Source: CBDCUI01 sp965223115 (lineage in GTDB: Bacteria; Pseudomonadota; Gammaproteobacteria; UBA4575). Taken from it: a DNA stretch of 64,000 nt. Where the stretch lies: positions 2,418,001-2,482,000 of the forward strand of contig OZ244982.1 in the NCBI GenBank assembly GCA_965223115.1. Direction: 5' to 3'. A program made the translations under genes and the position numbers. Below, piece by piece: positions 62,855-64,000 of the stretch. Positions within the stretch are counted from its first letter, which is position 1, and every line of letters starts with the position of its first letter. The notes beneath the pieces are model-generated. The model ran no database searches, was not told the origin of the DNA, and saw nothing but the letters and a program-made list of their open reading frames with translations.

Positions 62855-64000
62855 GGCTTAAATACAGGTAGAAGGAAATCATAAAAAGGTTGAAAGTAAA
62901 AAAATAATAAAAGTGTACATAAAGCAGTAATACACAAAGGTATAACGCTTGCTAGGGGCGCTTCTTGGATATTGGTAACATTGTTACTGAATTCAGGCTT
63001 TTGATTTTTAAAAAAGGCACGTAGTGCAACCGGTAATAAATAAGCACAATTTAATAAAGTACTAAGACCTAAAGCAGCTAACACGATGTAGTTTTTTGTA
63101 TCAATGCTTCCCTGTACCAAAAACCATTTGCTCCATGCGCCAACTAATGGCGGTAAGCCAATAATGCTAAGACTTGCGATTAAGTATGCTGTAAATGTAA
63201 ATGGCATTTTACGGCCAAGCCCGTCTAACTGACTGATCTCAGTAAATTTAGTTGCGGTATAGATCGCGCCAGCACAAAAGAATAATGTAATTTTCCCAAA
63301 GGCATGAGTCACAATGTGTAGTGCGCCACCCAGAGCTGCAAATGGGCTAGCAAGTGCTGCAGCTATAACTATATAAGACAACTGGCTAATAGTAGAGTAA
63401 GCGAGACGTGCTTTTAAATTATTTTTGCTAAGTGCAATGATAGAAGCGATTAACATCGTTGCTACTGCAACCCATAAGATAATTTCTGAAGAGTGGTGTG
63501 AAGCTAAAAAATCAATGCCAAAAATATAAACTGAAATTTTTAAAACAGAAAATACGCCTGCTTTAACTACTGCAACAGCATGTAACAGTGCACTGACTGG
63601 TGTAGGTGCAACCATTGCAGAAGGCAGCCAGCGATGAAAAGGTAATAGGGCTGCTTTACCTATGCCAAACATAAACAATATAAATAATAGAGTAGCTCCC
63701 AAGCCATTAAGATGGTTGTTTATAATTCCACCATTAACAAAATTTAGAGTGCCAGTGTAAAACCAAGTAATAATAATGGCAGGCAGGAAAAAAAGAATTG
63801 AAGTACCTAGTAAAATACCTAAATAAGTACGGCCACCTTTTTGTGCATCTGTTGTTTTTTTATGTGTTACGAGAGGATAGGTACACAAAGTTAGTGCTTC
63901 GTAAAATATGAATAAAGTGAATAAATTTGCTGCAAAAGCAATGCCCATGGTTGCGGCAATTGAGGTGGCAAAGAAAAAATAAAACTGAGTCTGGTTTTTT
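62851..64000 (-). CDS. MnhD-like antiporter/Complex I-type subunit, N-terminus outside window
   Basis: The reading frame is open to the right edge of the window, so the start is missing; the visible part covers about 380 residues. It contains HRWLPSAMVAPTPVSALLHA, then VAVVKAGVFSVLK, a hallmark of MrpD/MnhD-like proton-translocating subunits. It also shows the membrane blocks FTLFIFYEALTLCTYPLVTH and IGLPPLVGAWSKWFLVQG. It is the second such subunit next to the 573-residue one. An internal ATG at 63948 is not the true start. Confidence 0.85.
   Translation of the reverse strand, partial: KNQTQFYFFFATSIAATMGIAFAANLFTLFIFYEALTLCTYPLVTHKKTTDAQKGGRTYLGILLGTSILFFLPAIIITWFYTGTLNFVNGGIINNHLNGLGATLLFILFMFGIGKAALLPFHRWLPSAMVAPTPVSALLHAVAVVKAGVFSVLKISVYIFGIDFLASHHSSEIILWVAVATMLIASIIALSKNNLKARLAYSTISQLSYIVIAAALASPFAALGGALHIVTHAFGKITLFFCAGAIYTATKFTEISQLDGLGRKMPFTFTAYLIASLSIIGLPPLVGAWSKWFLVQGSIDTKNYIVLAALGLSTLLNCAYLLPVALRAFFKNQKPEFSNNVTNIQEAPLASVIPLCITALCTLLLFFYFQPFYDFLLPVFKP

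Noticed and set aside
1..64000. Prophage, insertion sequence, integron or attachment site
   Set aside because: No transposase, integrase or terminal inverted repeats with target duplications were seen; gene order is ordinary for a gammaproteobacterial chromosome.

Overview
The window is chromosomal DNA from an AT-rich gammaproteobacterium. The evidence is gene order: rpsT diverging from murJ-ribF-ileS-lspA-ispH, the pilW-pilX-pilY1-pilE block next to ispH, rplU-rpmA-obgE-proB next to ispB, and gmk-rpoZ-spoT-ridA-recG. All of these are standard gammaproteobacterial neighbourhoods. Genes are dense, with A/T-rich spacers, and I see no phage, insertion sequence, CRISPR array or rRNA. The species cannot be named from the sequence. 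Polyphosphate metabolism, a full Pho system and proton-coupled transporters suggest a free-living, probably aquatic, Gram-negative bacterium.

Layout. 1-5.3 kb: the end of a type IV pilus minor pilin operon (pilW end, pilX, pilY1, a small gene in the pilY2 position, pilE). 5.3-16.5 kb: housekeeping genes (ispH, lspA, ileS, ribF, murJ, rpsT, proB, obgE, rpmA, rplU, ispB, tRNA-Pro). 16.5-23.7 kb: a looser region with small membrane and exported proteins, a frameshifted gene, a truncated hemoglobin, a Tat-type four-cysteine protein behind an exact FNR-type site, a nested inverted repeat, a membrane Ser/Thr kinase and a large secreted protein. 23.8-30.3 kb: transhydrogenase pntAB, a small Oxidored-like protein and a gspA/gspB pair. 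30.4-48.3 kb: a phosphate island (ppx, ppk1, a PlcP-like phospholipase and its glycosyltransferase, a PAP2 phosphatase with an internal stop, dgkA, an OprP-type porin, phoBR, pstSCAB, phoU). 48.7-52.4 kb: envelope-stress-type lipoprotein and membrane genes, a pair of unknown paralogous genes and an OmpA lipoprotein. 52.5-58.8 kb: gmk-rpoZ-spoT-ridA-recG. 58.8-64 kb: a BASS transporter, a Rieske protein, a SnoaL-like protein and a module of two antiporter/Complex-I-type subunits that runs off the window.

How the genes work together. The phosphate island is the most coherent unit. Three promoters (the plcP-like gene, the porin, pstS) carry three 7-base repeats spaced by 4 bases, the arrangement expected of a PhoB box, and phoB-phoR lie inside the island. 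Outer-membrane uptake (porin), periplasmic capture (PstS), import (PstCAB), sensing (PhoU, PhoR, PhoB), storage (Ppk, Ppx) and probable replacement of phospholipids by glycolipids (PlcP-like plus glycosyltransferase, with PAP2 and DgkA interconverting phosphatidate and diacylglycerol) are all present.

The strangest sequence is upstream of gmk. A 50-base unit containing the gmk start is tandemly repeated, so gmk is preceded by two 17-codon reading frames that encode identical copies of its first 12 residues plus a short tail. Each ends in a TGA that overlaps the next ATG, and the only two differences between the copies are synonymous.
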